A stretch of 64,000 nucleotides of DNA from Paracentrotus lividus (lineage: Eukaryota > Echinodermata > Echinoidea > Camarodonta > Echinidae): positions 1 through 64,000 of the forward strand of contig CALNVZ010001092.1 in NCBI GenBank assembly GCA_940671915.1. Direction: 5' to 3'. Under the pieces are notes generated by a model that was given only the letters and a program-made list of their open reading frames with translations, was not told the origin of the DNA and did no database searches. The translations under genes were made by a program, and so were the position numbers. Numbering within the stretch: the stretch's first letter is position 1; every line of letters starts with the position of its first letter. Positions 22,818 through 34,385 of the stretch are shown one piece after another.

Positions 22818-23078
22818 TATGGGGTCGCGTTATATGTTCACAATGAATTGCATTATAAAGTTAGATCTGATATTCAAATAGTCGATATTGAAACCCTATT
22901 TATAGAAATTATCGATGCTAATTATAGAAATAAAATAGTCGCTGATGTATTTTTAGATAAATTAGAAACTTGTCTCGAAACTATATCTCGTGAAAACAAG
23001 GATATTTACATCATGGGCGATTTTAATATAGATCTCTCCATGCCTCACACAGCTCTTAGTCAACACTTTAGTAACTGA
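22818..23078 (+). pseudogene. LINE endonuclease domain fragment
   Basis: The frame reads GVALYVHNELHYKVRSD, then ETLFIEIIDAN, then DIYIMGDFNIDL. GDFN is a conserved active-site block of APE-type LINE endonucleases, and the GVALYV stretch precedes it in the usual order. The distance between blocks is shorter than normal, so an internal part is missing. The frame ends at TGA in SQHFSN. The first residues of the open frame before GVALYV come from the host element and are not LINE. Confidence 0.8.
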
Positions 23079-24159
23079 TGTCATCATTTTATTTAACCTC
23101 TCATTGATACACTACGAGAATAACAAATGCAACACACACAATTATTAACAATATTTTCACAAATGAAGCAAATACAAACAAAGGACGTAATTATATTACG
23201 ATATCTCGATCTTACCCATTTTCACCGATAATATCAAGCACCAATCGATTACAAAAACAATCAAACAAGAACACTCACTCGACGAAAGAACCTAAGCGCA
23301 ACAAGATTCACTTAAAATAGATCTGAATGCAGAAAGATGGCAAGATGTCTTAAATGAGCAGATGTATAAATTCATATGGAATATTCATAAACAAACTGCT
23401 TATATACTACAATAAAATCGTGCCTTTGACAAAAATCACTTCGAACAAAAGAAGAATAAACAACCATGGATCACTCAAGGAATAATCAAGTTCTATATTT
23501 ACTCGTAATCAATTACATAAAATTATCACTTAAATCACCTACATTGGTACATAAAACAAATACAAAACATATCGTAATAAATTAACTTCTGTTTATCCGT
23601 CTTGCACCGAAAATCGTATTTTTCAGAGAAAATTGAAAACAATAAAAGACAATAATAAAACATTATGGAATACGATAAATGACATCCTAGGGTAAGAAAA
23701 AAGATCGAGACCATACTGAATTTTTAGAAAACGGTGATTATATAAGAGATCCTAATATTATCGCTGATGCATTCCACTCATTTTTTACTAACATTGGCCC
23801 TAATCTAGCCTCAAAAATTGTTACCAATGATCATGATTTTTACAATATTTAGATAATGCATAACGAACATTCACTATTCTTTAATCCTACAAATGTTAAA
23901 GAATAACTAGAAATGTTCGATCCTTAAAATCCAGTAAATCTAGTGGCCATGACGGGATAAGTGTTTATTTACTAAAACAAATAATTTATTTCATGGCTGC
24001 TCCACTTGTGCATATTTCAATCTGTCTCTCTCCCGAGGCATTTTCCCCGAATCGCTAAGCTGCCAAAATAATTCCAATATATAAAAAAGATACCCATGTC
24101 GAATAGTAAACTACGCCCGATTTCTCTGTTACCAAGCATTTCCAAAAATACTGAAAAAA

Positions 24160-24623
24160 TTGTTTACAATCGTATATAATACCTTTTGGACACAAAAAAT
24201 TATTAATCCCCAATCAGTACGGCTTCAGGAAAATTATTCGACTGATTATGCCATTGTTCAACTTCATGACAAAATAATTATTCACTCTCAAAAAAAGACA
24301 CACTATTGGAGTTTTTATGATTTATCGAAGGCGTTCGATACAATGGACCATAACATATTACTAAGTAAATTAAAGACATATGGAATCAGAGGAATCGTAC
24401 TTTCTTGGTTCAAGACTATTTGAATAATAGACGTCAATTTGTTAATTTCAAAATCCAATCATCTAATATATGTCATGTGAAATGTGGAGTTCCACAGGGT
24501 TCAATCCTAGGCCCTATTATTTTAATATATATGAATGACATTGTAAAACGCAATCACCTATACTTACATATATCTTATCTCGCAGATGACACTAACACAT
24601 ATTCTATTCACATCCGAACTTAA
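24160..24623 (+). pseudogene. LINE reverse transcriptase fragment, frameshifted
   Basis: Two overlapping frames carry successive RT blocks. The first, to 24423, has [12 protein letters not shown] and [18 protein letters not shown] (palm motif A) and ends [11 protein letters not shown]. The second, from 24405, continues [22 protein letters not shown] (motif B), MNDIV and LADDTN (the catalytic DD block, LADD in place of the usual FADD/YADD). The join needs a one-base frameshift near 24415. Upstream (about 23080-24150) the same element is present but broken by many stops. RNA-dependent DNA synthesis is the known role of the family; this copy cannot make it. Confidence 0.9.
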
Positions 24624-25018
24624 TATAACTTGTCGCAACTCTCAATCAAGAAAATAAGAAATTATCATTATGGTTAAGTCAATAAACTCTCCTTAACATT
24701 AATAAAACAAACTTTATGTACTTAAGCATATTAATCTAAATACGCTATTTCGCCGATAATATTATATATCAATGAATATGCCCATAGATGAAAAACAGGA
24801 AACTAAATTTTTAGGTGTCTTGATCGATCTAACGTAACATGGAGTAGTCACATTCGTAATATAACATGATAGTAGCAAGAGGCACAGGCCATTTTGTATA
24901 AATTAAAATATTATATCTATCAAGAATCATTACTTATGCTTTATAACTCATTTATTGTCACATATATTATTGTAACATAGTGTAATGGGGAACAGTAAAA
25001 ATAAAAATAGATTCATTA

Positions 25019-25237
25019 TTGCGCCTTCAAAGAAAGCACTTCGCTTGTTCTCATTCCCATTATCTCGCCCATACCGATCCTTTATTTCATAATTCAAACA
25101 TTGAAAATTTAGACGATATTACACTTATCAACTGCTATTTTATGTACAAAACTTCTATACAATTACTAACCACACCTTTCCAAATATCTTTATTTACACA
25201 GAGACATTCATTCATACCCCACACGACATTCATCTGA
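25019..25237 (+). pseudogene. LINE ORF2 C-terminal fragment
   Basis: A 72-codon frame with LQRKHFACSHSHYLAHTDPLF and the FMYKTS-like block IN..FMYK matches the usual C-terminal region that follows RT in CR1/jockey-type LINEs. It precedes a 0.5-kb 3' untranslated part. Stops separate it from the RT blocks. Confidence 0.75.
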
Positions 25238-26065
25238 CTTTCATTTACAACCAAGACTAATTATTGCTTCACAAAAAACATACGTCATCATGGTCCTGAT
25301 GTTGAACACATTACCTATTAATATTAACAATGCTGCATTCTTTTATCCTTTAAAAGTTTTGTTAAAGAGGTACCTTTTATCTAAGTATCTTTAAAACTCG
25401 CACTTGCACTCGCACTCACAACTCACTCACATCACTTTGCCTGTTTCCCTTCCCTTATATCTTTATTTCTTAGAAATATAAGTGACATCCCTGTTATAAT
25501 ATAGACTTCGTTAACTTAAATGGTTTTTCATGTACCCCTCCCCCCTGGCTGCTATTCGGTCAAGCATTTTTGCTTATGATAGCTGGCCCTGCATTTGAAG
25601 TATTAGTATTTGTGTTTTAAAATCTATATAAATTATGTCTATTATCTATTGTTATTATGGTTATGTCACCATTTGTAATCTTATCAATTATTTTATATAT
25701 TTTATGTATATGTATATCAATGATAATGTGATATTATGTTTCGAAAATCAATAAATGCAGAAACACCTGCCTAAAAAAAAAAAAAATATATACTTTTGTA
25801 GGGAGAGGCTTAAAATGTTAAACGTTATGACACTTTGATCCTGAGAGGGGCAAGATTTTTAGAATTTTCAAATGGTGGTGTAATATAAAAAGGTCGACTT
25901 GGGAGCGAGTTCCCAACGCATGGCTTTGTTATTTAGTTTTTTAAGTATAATGATGATATTCGGAGACATTTCAACCATTTTATACGTATCTAAATAGTAA
26001 ACTGAATGAAAATTCTTAAAATCATTTAAGTGTGCTTGGTGTTCTAATAATTTTGGCCACCACTG

Positions 26066-26271
26066 TATATCTTTAGCTATTCATTGTATATATCATAACT
26101 TTTCTTGAAGAATAATAATGATAACAATATTGCATGATGGTAAATTTCGATATACAACTGAGTAACCGCACATTGATCTGTTTATTTTGATAATCTTTGC
26201 AGAATTGGTCAATCAATAGGAAAAGGCAAAAACCAACACTTTTGTTTTCGAAATAGATAAAAAAAAATGGT
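26066..26271. other. AT-rich intervening sequence upstream of tail copy 2
   Basis: Contains TTTATTTTGATAATCTTTGCAG (ending near 26202), a good-looking splice acceptor, then AAAGGCAAAAACCAACA, which is shared with the third copy near 29946. The frame after the acceptor meets a stop before the tail frame opens, so an intact exon is not shown. Confidence 0.3.
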
Positions 26272-26406
26272 CTGATTAGGATCGTGAATTTATCATCTGA
26301 CTGGAAAAGATGGGATGAATATGCACTCCCCGAATTTCAGGGAGATGAAACCCTATGCTTAAGTGAGTCCGATTTATCAGATCATGACATAATTGGGACG
26401 ATATGA
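26272..26406 (+). pseudogene. Tail-exon fragment (copy 2)
   Basis: An open frame reads NGLIRIVNLSSDWKRWDEY, then ALPEFQGDETLCLSESD, then LSDHDIIGTI and a TGA stop. The central block matches the C-terminus of the frame at 16899-17207, and the frame runs through the position that is a stop there. Upstream the frame is closed by TAG. It lacks the serine-rich part of copy 1. The three-way match supports former coding use; function is unknown. Confidence 0.45.
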
Positions 26407-27412
26407 AAATTAATACAATTATCTCACTTTTTGTTGAAAGATATATATATATATTAATTATATACAGATAGTCATAGTATTCATGTAATTGGTCAATTAA
26501 GTTGTCAATGATGAATTATATCATACACTTAATTATTTAATGAAATATAAATAAATGGCACAGAAACATGATATTTTCCACAACTGACTGTCATGTGAGT
26601 AGTCGCGTGAATGGCGTGTCATGACTGATTTGCTGGTGAACCAGAGAACACAACATATTCACGGTACAATATTGAGTGATTAAACATCGCGTGCGATCTA
26701 TACACATGTAATCTTGCATTAATGATAAGGAGTGTTCAACTTGCAACTTAAAGTTGTGATGCGAGCAAACTTTTTGTCTACAAACTTGCACCGGGTATAC
26801 AGTTTACAAACAAATTATTGTAAAGTTAATTCTCAACTTTAATGCTATTATGAGAAATGGGCCTGATGATAATATTTATTTCATACCGCAAGCTCAACGC
26901 ACCTTTCCAATGATTTAACTTCTATCACACAAATTATTTATTTTTATTTATCTACATAGAATATATACTCACTGCACCCCGCCAGGGAGATTTACAGCCA
27001 AACACTCACTATAGGGTATAATAATGAATTTTTCACCAAACAAACTCTATGCCCTTTTCCCAACTTTTTTTATACCAAAAATTATTTTATTAAACATGTT
27101 CAATGTATATTATTACCTAGTAAATCGTAAACTCAAAATGATTCCGCCCATTTAGTGAGTAAAAAAGAAGAAAAGATTACGAATCGCAGTATTTATCACA
27201 CACGTGGAACATAGTTGGTCGTAATTCATTACTTTAAGATATATATATATATAATTTTTAGATGCAGACCCCCCCCCACCCATTTAAAAGTTTAATTGCG
27301 CTACTCCAAACACATACAAAAAAATGGCGGTGTTTGCATCCTACCAATACACATCAAAACACCTAATGGAGAGTTCATAATTTTATCGCTCCAGGACGTT
27401 GACATAAAAGTT

Positions 27413-27480
27413 GTGTGGAAGATCGAATTCACGACCTTAAGTTCCCTGGTCAAGTTGATAAACCACTCGACCGTTGACAC
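27413..27480 (-). tRNA. tRNA-like sequence in the 2.2-kb repeat
   Basis: On the minus strand CGGTCGAGTGG (A-box-like, 27463-27473) is followed by GTGAATTCGATC (B-box-like, 27421-27432) at short tRNA-like spacing, resembling Ser/Leu-type tRNA D-arms. The same segment is in the right copy on the plus strand (52775-52842). Likely a SINE head or old tRNA pseudogene. Confidence 0.35.
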
Positions 27481-27682
27481 TTCAAAGTTGTCAGCGCATT
27501 GGGCTCTCATTTTTCTCTTCATCGTAACAATGTAGTTACTTACTTAATATTATTTTTTATTGAATTCGACCTTCAGTTTCTTTACAGAAGGTATAAATCA
27601 TTACCAAGGAAAGAGATAGCAAGTTCAAATATAATCACATCATGTTATTTGCTGTGATTCCTTATATACATGTATAACTAAA

Positions 27683-27876
27683 TTTTAAGAGCATTGTGTT
27701 ATTTATTTACTTTATGAACGCAGTTGTATAAACTTCATAAATTAAATGAGCCAAAAGATAAAGATAAGGGTTCCAAGTATTTTAAGAGCATTGTGTTATT
27801 TATTTACTTTATGAACACAGTTGTATAAACTTCATAAATTGAATGAGCCAAAAGATAAAGATAAGGGTTCCAATGT
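27683..27876 (+). repeat. 97-bp tandem duplication
   Basis: Two units starting TTTTAAGAGCATTGTGTT, almost identical, with GCCAAAAGATAAAGATAAGG near each end. The inverted partner repeat has only a single unit, so the duplication post-dates the two copies. Confidence 0.9.
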
Positions 27877-28758
27877 ACAGTGCCATAGTGAACTAATACA
27901 AGTGGCCGACCAAAATTGGCGTTTTATAATTAGGTCACATGATTACTGACAAGACAAATTTCAAGTAGGGCCTATGCATAATAATATTCATTTCCAATAC
28001 GCGAGAAGAGACAAGGATCCTATCACATCATTTTGTTAATATTTTATGAACTCCATATTAACATATGTTCAAATCTTAATTTGCTGGGAGATCTTCAGCC
28101 CACTTTAATTCCATTTTTTTTACATGTCAGAGTCTGCAACATTGCCACCCCCCCCAAAAAAAAACAACAACAACAACACATTGAAGCATTTAAAGATGGT
28201 ATTTCATGTCATCACATCATTACACAACCAAATAATATAACAATGAAATTTGTGGATTCACGTTTGGACACCATTAAAGTATTGAAGTAAATGTCAGGTA
28301 AAATATGAACCTGTTCCAAGTACATCTAGCCCTAAGACTATTTCATGGCGTATATATTTGGTAACAACGCCCTGTTTTGTAATAGCGTTATAATATTATT
28401 ATACATGATTCTATTGACATCAGAATTTTTTTGTAATAAATAACAAAATTTGAATATTTATATTGTAGTTATTATGTAGTTACATATTCACATTATATAT
28501 CATGAATAATTTTTAATGTAAAAGTACAAGTTTTATCATACAATATGAATCGTTTTACATGAACAAACTTTATAACGGATTATGAAATATGTTCTTTTCT
28601 CAATTTTCTTTATTTCTTTGATTTTTCTAACAAACATAAACAAAATGTAATTTGGGATATTTTTTAGCAATATATCTTTATTTTTTTATTTTTTTTTAAC
28701 GCTCTTGATCACTATTAGTTTATTTGATTCCACTCCGACATGAAGTCCATATAATCAA

Positions 28759-29627
28759 TCAAATATATTCAGCTGGTGTAAATAACGGACCTGGAAGAAA
28801 ATTAATTTCATTTTAGAGTTTTGAGAGGGACATGGTTAATCATGTTTCAAAACAAAATTGAGAAATCAATTTTAAAAACCTGTCAAAAATTCGATCTATA
28901 AGAGCATTCACAGTCAAAAATTATAAATCAGTAAATTACAGGAAATAAATCAAATAGCTGAAGAAACTTGTTTTTGCATTTATTTGCAAGATGACTATAA
29001 TATATGATGTATTATCATGTACACTGTTCGTCATAAATGTGGAATATTTTTTTCTTGGCTTCAGAAAAATCATCTGGGGTGTAGGTTTGATATTTTTCCT
29101 TAAGTTAATTCCAGGTTCATGGTAAAGTCTATTGTGTAGTAAATCTAGAACGGTCAAACAATATTTTGATTGGGGTTCAAACGTGATTTTATTGATTTTT
29201 ACAGCATGAAAATTTCTATATTCCCAAAATGTATTGTAGAATATTAGCTATCAGTAATAATAATAATAATTCTTAATTCATAAAGCGCAACTGCTCTGCC
29301 TAAATGAGACACCCAAGGATGCGAACGTCATTGTGGTTTGTCCAGAATATTATTATTATTATATATTAAGGATTAATCGGCCTTGTCATTTGGGGGACTA
29401 TATAAAACGATATAGTATAAAAAAATGAATAATCCATTGGCAGTGTTTCTTCTTACCTGACAAAGGGTACATGCAGGTAATATGGGCCCCCTAAGCTCAT
29501 TTGCCTAACTTGCATAAAATTACAAAATGGCACACAGTCTAATCTTTATTTATATGAATCAATAACTACTGCTCTTACTTTTATTGTGAAGAAAAACGAT
29601 TAGCACCAACCCCCCTGTCTGCAATAT
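28759..29627. other. AT-rich stretch without gene
   Basis: Contains a short AAT/ATT-flanked block (29256-29360) around CATAAAGCGCAACTGC that resembles dispersed-repeat tails, and GGTACATGCAGGTAATATGG (29467), which recurs near 43348. No ORF of note. Confidence 0.4.
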
Positions 29628-29945
29628 TCAACGTGTGTTAGTAAAAAGTAGTTTATCATGCACTTTATCGTAAAAAAACAAAACCAAGTACACCATATAA
29701 AGCAACAAAGAATAACCACATAATGATGTAAATATTTTTTCTTTTAAAATTTAAGACCAAGTACAAAATTTCTGTTATCAATAATAAATATATAGTAAAT
29801 AAAATTGCATTTTATATTGTATTTTGAAAAGGTGAATAAAGGAAATTCTCCACTTTATTCTACATTGAAATCATCGATTTGTTAATTTGAGATTCACATC
29901 CGTTCTGAACAATTCAATTTTCAAACACTCTTTACTTAAATGTTA
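29628..29945. repeat. Locally duplicated segment (short form)
   Basis: Matches 18945-19110 joined directly to 19741-19872; the 630 bp between them there is missing here. It is followed at once by tail copy 3. Confidence 0.75.
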
Positions 29946-29998
29946 AAAGGCAAAAACCAACATTTTGTTTTTGAAATAGATTTTTAAAAAAATGGTCT

Positions 29999-30131
29999 GA
30001 TTAGGATCGTGAATTTATCATCTGACTGGAAAAGATGGGATGAATATGCACTCCCCGAATTTCAGGGAGATGAAACCCTATGCTTAAGTGAGTTCGATTT
30101 ATCAGATCATGACATAATTGGGACGATATGA
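29999..30131 (+). pseudogene. Tail-exon fragment (copy 3)
   Basis: It encodes the same NGLIRIVNLSSDWKRWDEY / ALPEFQGDETLCLSE / DLSDHDIIGTI frame as 26272-26406, with one amino-acid change seen (serine to phenylalanine within SESD) and the same TGA stop. The surrounding 220 bp also match copy 2 closely, so the two are recent duplicates. Confidence 0.45.
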
Positions 30132-30187
30132 AAATTAATACAATTATCTCACTTTTTGTTGAAATGTGTTGTACTTATATATATATA

Positions 30188-30655
30188 CAGTCTGTGTCAA
30201 ATAAAATGGTACAGTTGGAAAACATTTTTTTTATAGTGTGAAGGTTAATATCAACGTGGTATTGTTTGTTATTTTCATAAAGCAGGAATATCACTCTTTC
30301 TTCTGCAATTTTTTTCATCACATTTGGTGCAGTATTTTTTTTAAATATGACTAATTTTCTACAATCAAGGAAAATCCATTTTTCGCACGCCGTCCCATGC
30401 CTTTGTGTACGATTTCGCATAATGACCGTGAATTCAGCGCTCCAGAACAATAGAAGTGCGTTATTTCGATTTGTTCCTCGTCGCACAAAACTTAGCATAA
30501 CTTTTGTTTTACAAAAGCAAATTATACAGGACAAAGCGCATCAGCAAGAAAAATCTTTTGGCTTTAATTTGGTACCACAAACACACATTATATGAAAAGA
30601 TTTCACACCTAAATGATTTTTTCCCCGACTGTACCATTTTTTTTTACACAGACTG
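30188..30655. mobile_element. Mariner-like MITE, 468 bp, TA duplication
   Basis: The ends CAGTCTGTGT and ACACAGACTG with internal ATGGTACAG / CTGTACCAT inverted copies are flanked by TA (30186-30187, 30656-30657). The 119-codon minus-strand frame across it has no transposase motif. The next element begins only 6 bp later. Confidence 0.75.
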
Positions 30656-31301
30656 TATATACAGTGGTGGCCAAAATTATTAGAACACCTGAACCTACAC
30701 AAAGTCTATGGGATTATCAATGCCCTAGTTCATTTGCCGAAATCATATTAAAGATATCTTTTGTGTGCCATGAGCTTTCATGACTTTTTAGCATAGGGTC
30801 TTACGTATATGTAGACACCACATTTATATAGTTTCGACCATCTGGTAATGCGCAGCAATAACAGTTGCGCTATGCGCTTTTGGTTTCCCCATAGACTTGT
30901 TACCCTAGGAGCCAAGGGCCTTTAATCAGCATTTTTGCTGGGGAAGGTTTGGAGGTCCTATCTAGGGTAAAATTTTGCGCTGATTCCAAAAATGTCACTC
31001 TTACTGACCGTACCCGTGACACTTCGGCCATTTTGGCCAATTTTTGTCCAAAAATGACCATTTTGGTCACTTGTGGTCAAGGGTATTTTATTTCTATAAT
31101 TTTTGCCGATAAATGGGATTTGTAAAACCTATCTGATGTAAAAATGTGCGCTGATTCTAGAAAAAGTGGTTTTATTGACTCCGTGAGTCATTAAATACAA
31201 TACTCCCATACCATTTCCCTAAAATATTTGGACAGCCCTGGTCATTTAGGCCACTTTGCCCGAAAGTGACCATTTTGCCATTTTGCTGGATTTTGCTTTA
31301 G

Positions 31302-33443
31302 GGCGATTCTTTGAAAAGTGAACCCTTTTTGGAAAAAATAAAGTTTGTCCTTTTTGTTTTTAAGCTGCACATTCATATAGAGCTTGTCTGAAGTTTCATG
31401 AAATCATTTTTTATCTTAATTTTACAAATTTTTTCATGCTCATTGCATAATTTACATGCAAAATTGAATGAAAATGGTACGTAAAATATCATTTGTTTTG
31501 ACCCTGACTTGATTGTATATGCTGGTCTCCTTACTTTGATTATTGTCATTATACCCTTTTTTAACTTCATTCCTTTAAATTTAAATGAAAAATATGGTGT
31601 TGAATTGATTGTTTTAAGATAATTAACTAAAGAAATTAATTGCCATCAATGTCACACACGTGACCAAAAACACGAAAAGTTAACGCCCCCGAAAACCATG
31701 GTTCTATTATTATTACAATTTTTTCTCCAAAGCTAGATATAAGTTGCCTTGCATCTCACCAAATATGAAGCCATGATAGCTTTTATTTAGTTATATCAAC
31801 TTTGAAATTGGTCCACACGTGAACAGGGTCACGTGTGTACCAACTATGGTCATGCTTAAAAAAGGGACCAGGCTATTCGGTCATTCTTTGAAAAGTGAAC
31901 CTTTTGGGGACAAATAAACTTTTGCTTTTTTTTTATTTTAAGCTGCATATTCAAATAGAGCAATGTCTGAAGTTTCATAAACTGATGTTTTTTCGTGATT
32001 TTTGCAATTGTTCATGCTCATTTGCATAATTAACATAAATGATAATTAAATGGAAAACAGTAAATAAATATCATTTTTTAAACTGACTGGGATGGATATG
32101 CTGACTTCCTTACTTGGATTACTGTCATCATATATTATATTACCTCTATTCTTTTAATCTAACCCCAAAAAAAAATATGTTGTGAAATTGATTATATTAA
32201 GATAATCAACCCTGGAATTGATTGCCCTCAAAATGTCACACACAAGTAACCAGAAAACACAAAAAGTTTATGCCCAGTCTTAACCATGGCTCTGGTATTA
32301 TTATGATTATTTCTTCAAACTAGATTGAATGTACCTTGCATCTCACTAAATATGAATCATAGACAAGTTTTAATTTGATATTAATTAGCAAACAAATTGG
32401 TCACACACGTAACCGCTGGGTGGGGCGGTCACAAATTTTTCATTATTTTCACTTCATTGCTGAAATTAATTTATTTTAGCATTATTATGCTCCAAAATGG
32501 TTCTGCAATAATTTTGCAAAAAAAAAACAATAACAAACAACAAAAAAACAAACACAAACAAAAGGTCGAAAAAACAAGGAATACATAAGAATTCATAAAA
32601 CATGAAATACACAAGGAATTTAGTTCGATATCAAATGTTTTACCAAGTATAATGGTTAGGAATCCTATAAAGATTATGCAAACACAATATTAGCATTCCA
32701 GAAGCTGTAGTTTGTCAATTAGAAAAAAAATTATGATTCATGCAATGCGTAAATTAGCATAATTAATTATATAAAATAAATTATTATTATTATGGGAAAA
32801 TTAACAGTGCTTTTTTGTAGTTACATCACACACTACCATCGTGCAAATTTTCGAGCGCGTCGCGATCACAGCCAAGATTCTATAGGGGGCATCATGGCCC
32901 CCCCCCTCCCTACCCGCCCTCCCCCAGTCTTGACAGCTACCAAAACACCCTATTGACTGACTAGGGTTGAGTTCATAAAATTTTTACCACAGCGGATATA
33001 GTAATTGCTCAAAATTTTTCTGTACAATTTGCCATAGGTCACACACGTGACCACATAAATTGTCACACACGTGACCCGACATCACGATATAAAAATATAG
33101 ATAAAGAAATTTCAGAGATGACTCCTATCCAGTGGTATTTTTTGGTTAACAGGTCCATAATGCATATCTCACAGCAATAAGAACATTTCATCATTTTAAA
33201 CTCACAGGAATTTCAAAATGAAATTGAACTTTCAAAATCATGCCGTTCTGTGAAGTCACACACGTGACCCACTTCTTTTGACCTCTGACCTTGAACATGC
33301 ATATTAAATATTTACAAATGATAGCCAACACAAATATACTAGCATGATATAAACATTAAATCAGGTATATTTTTAAAATTGTTAGAGTTATAGCCAATTA
33401 AAGTCAAGATTTTGCATAATTTCGGTCACACACGTGACCAAGA
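31302..33443. repeat. Left-arm-only insert with 560-bp direct repeat and GTCACACACGTGAC motifs
   Basis: The right arm joins its equivalents of 31301 and 33444 directly (near 37560), so this block was inserted in the left arm or lost from the right. It contains two diverged direct copies of about 560 bp (from about 31305 and 31880; shared words CATTCTTTGAAAAGTGAACC and CCTTGCATCTCAC). GTCACACACGTGAC occurs exactly at 31651, 33038, 33062, 33255 and 33425, with variants near 31811, 31827, 32235 and 32399. Confidence 0.7.
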
Positions 33444-34189
33444 ATGGTCCTATACAGGGCTATGTATGGGGGGCCCGTTGTCCGGACACTTAACAAAAAT
33501 GAAGCCTGCTTGTTTGTCTCAGGATTAAGCCAAAAATATATGTTGAATGATGCTTATCTTAATCAATATTTGATGTGTAGAATATTTTCTATCACTTTGT
33601 TCCAAAAAACTACAAAAAGATTGCTTGTAAACCTTTTCAAATGGCTGGTCAAAATCGTCTGTCCGGATAAACAATCTGTCCGGACATACAGCAACTGGGT
33701 ATATTACATACGTATTAGTGTATACACGTGTATATAGATGTATTATCCTTTCGTTCAACTCATTTCATTATTAAGGAGTTGACTTGTGGTGGAGAAGTGG
33801 CAACAATTGATGCTGATTTCAAAAATAGAGGTCTTATTCAACCTACCCATAAGGTTCTGGTCACTTATTGGTCACATATTGGCCGAAGGTTGACCATAAT
33901 TAGTCCAAATGAAATAAAAAAATACGATTTACAATAAATGCATAAAACATAGTTATATAAACTGTGTCTCTAAGCACTTTACAGACATTTTTATCATCCC
34001 GGTCATCAGCAACAGATTTTCCCGCGCACAATATGTGCAAATTTTCCACTCCCTACATAGCATGCCGACCATGAACAAAAAATTGTTTGATATTTGTTTT
34101 CACAACAAAAGGCATGCACAAATATGACAAGCCTGAAAATCTGTGGTATTTACTGTGATTTAATCATTATAATGTCCACTGTGGCGGTT

Positions 34190-34385
34190 CTTACCATTTT
34201 GATCCGCACTGACCATTCCTACATTTGTATATGGAAATGGTCAGTGTGGGTCAAAAGGGTAACAACCGCCAAAGTGGATACAAATAATTTACCATTTGCC
34301 CGCACTAACCATTCCTACATGTATATGCAAATGGTCAGTGTGGGTCAAAATGGTAACAACCGCCAAAGTGGATGCAAGTAATATA
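34190..34385 (+). repeat. Direct repeat of about 100 bp in fold-back left arm
   Basis: Two copies of a block running from CCGCACTGACCATTCCTAC through ATGGTCAGTGTGGGTCAAAA to AACAACCGCCAAAGTGGAT. Each is itself partly palindromic (CTGACCATTCC with GGTCAGTG). One inverted counterpart lies at 36970-37060. Confidence 0.75.

Larger units (their letters stand above)
22795..25784 (+). mobile_element. Non-LTR retrotransposon (LINE), 5'-truncated and decayed
   Basis: Comparison with the uninterrupted site at 38521-38560 fixes the insertion: CAGAATATATATACTTTTG there is split here, giving a direct duplication AATATATA (22787-22794 and 25785-25792). The element runs from an endonuclease fragment through reverse transcriptase and a C-terminal region to AATAAA (25750-25755) and a poly-A tail (25773-25786). 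The first 25 bp repeat TTCTGAATATATA, perhaps from imprecise 5' joining. Many stops and frameshifts make it inactive. It is an APE-endonuclease LINE of the jockey/CR1 type; the clade is not resolved by eye. Confidence 0.9.
20324..26065. mobile_element. Tc1/mariner-like element (copy 1), split by two insertions
   Basis: The left end is a decayed form of CAGTGGTGGCCAAAATTAT; the right end ATTTTGGCCACCACTG is intact. TA lies outside each end. The host element is represented by 20324-20600, 22434-22794 and 25785-26065, about 0.9 kb in total, colinear with 30662-30900 plus 38096-38821 of copy 2. It is interrupted by array element B and by a LINE. No transposase ORF remains. Confidence 0.8.
26470..28758 (+). 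repeat. 2.2-kb repeat, left copy (inverted partner at 51562-53772)
   Basis: Nearly the whole stretch matches 51562-53772 in reverse orientation: for example GTGAGTAGTCGCGTGAATGG near 26594 pairs near 53655, and CTTCATGTCGGAGTGGAATC ends both copies. The outer edges lie in AT-repeat runs. This copy has an extra 97-bp tandem duplication. It contains a tRNA-like segment and A/T-rich sequence but no transposase or polymerase frame. The frames at 27296-27535 and 27301-27522 simply reflect the conserved tRNA-like stretch. Confidence 0.85.

Noticed and set aside
24160..24623. Reverse transcriptase as a retron or group II intron
   Set aside because: The APE endonuclease fragment upstream, the CR1/jockey-type C-terminal block, poly-A tail and target duplication all mark a LINE.
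29628..30131. Processed (spliced) pseudogene of 18945-26406
   Set aside because: The segments missing from the short copy do not have consistent GT-AG borders, so deletion or differential insertion is the simpler reading.
30175..30534. 119-codon minus-strand frame
   Set aside because: It covers a 468-bp MITE and shows no DDE or helix-turn-helix motif; not supported as a transposase.
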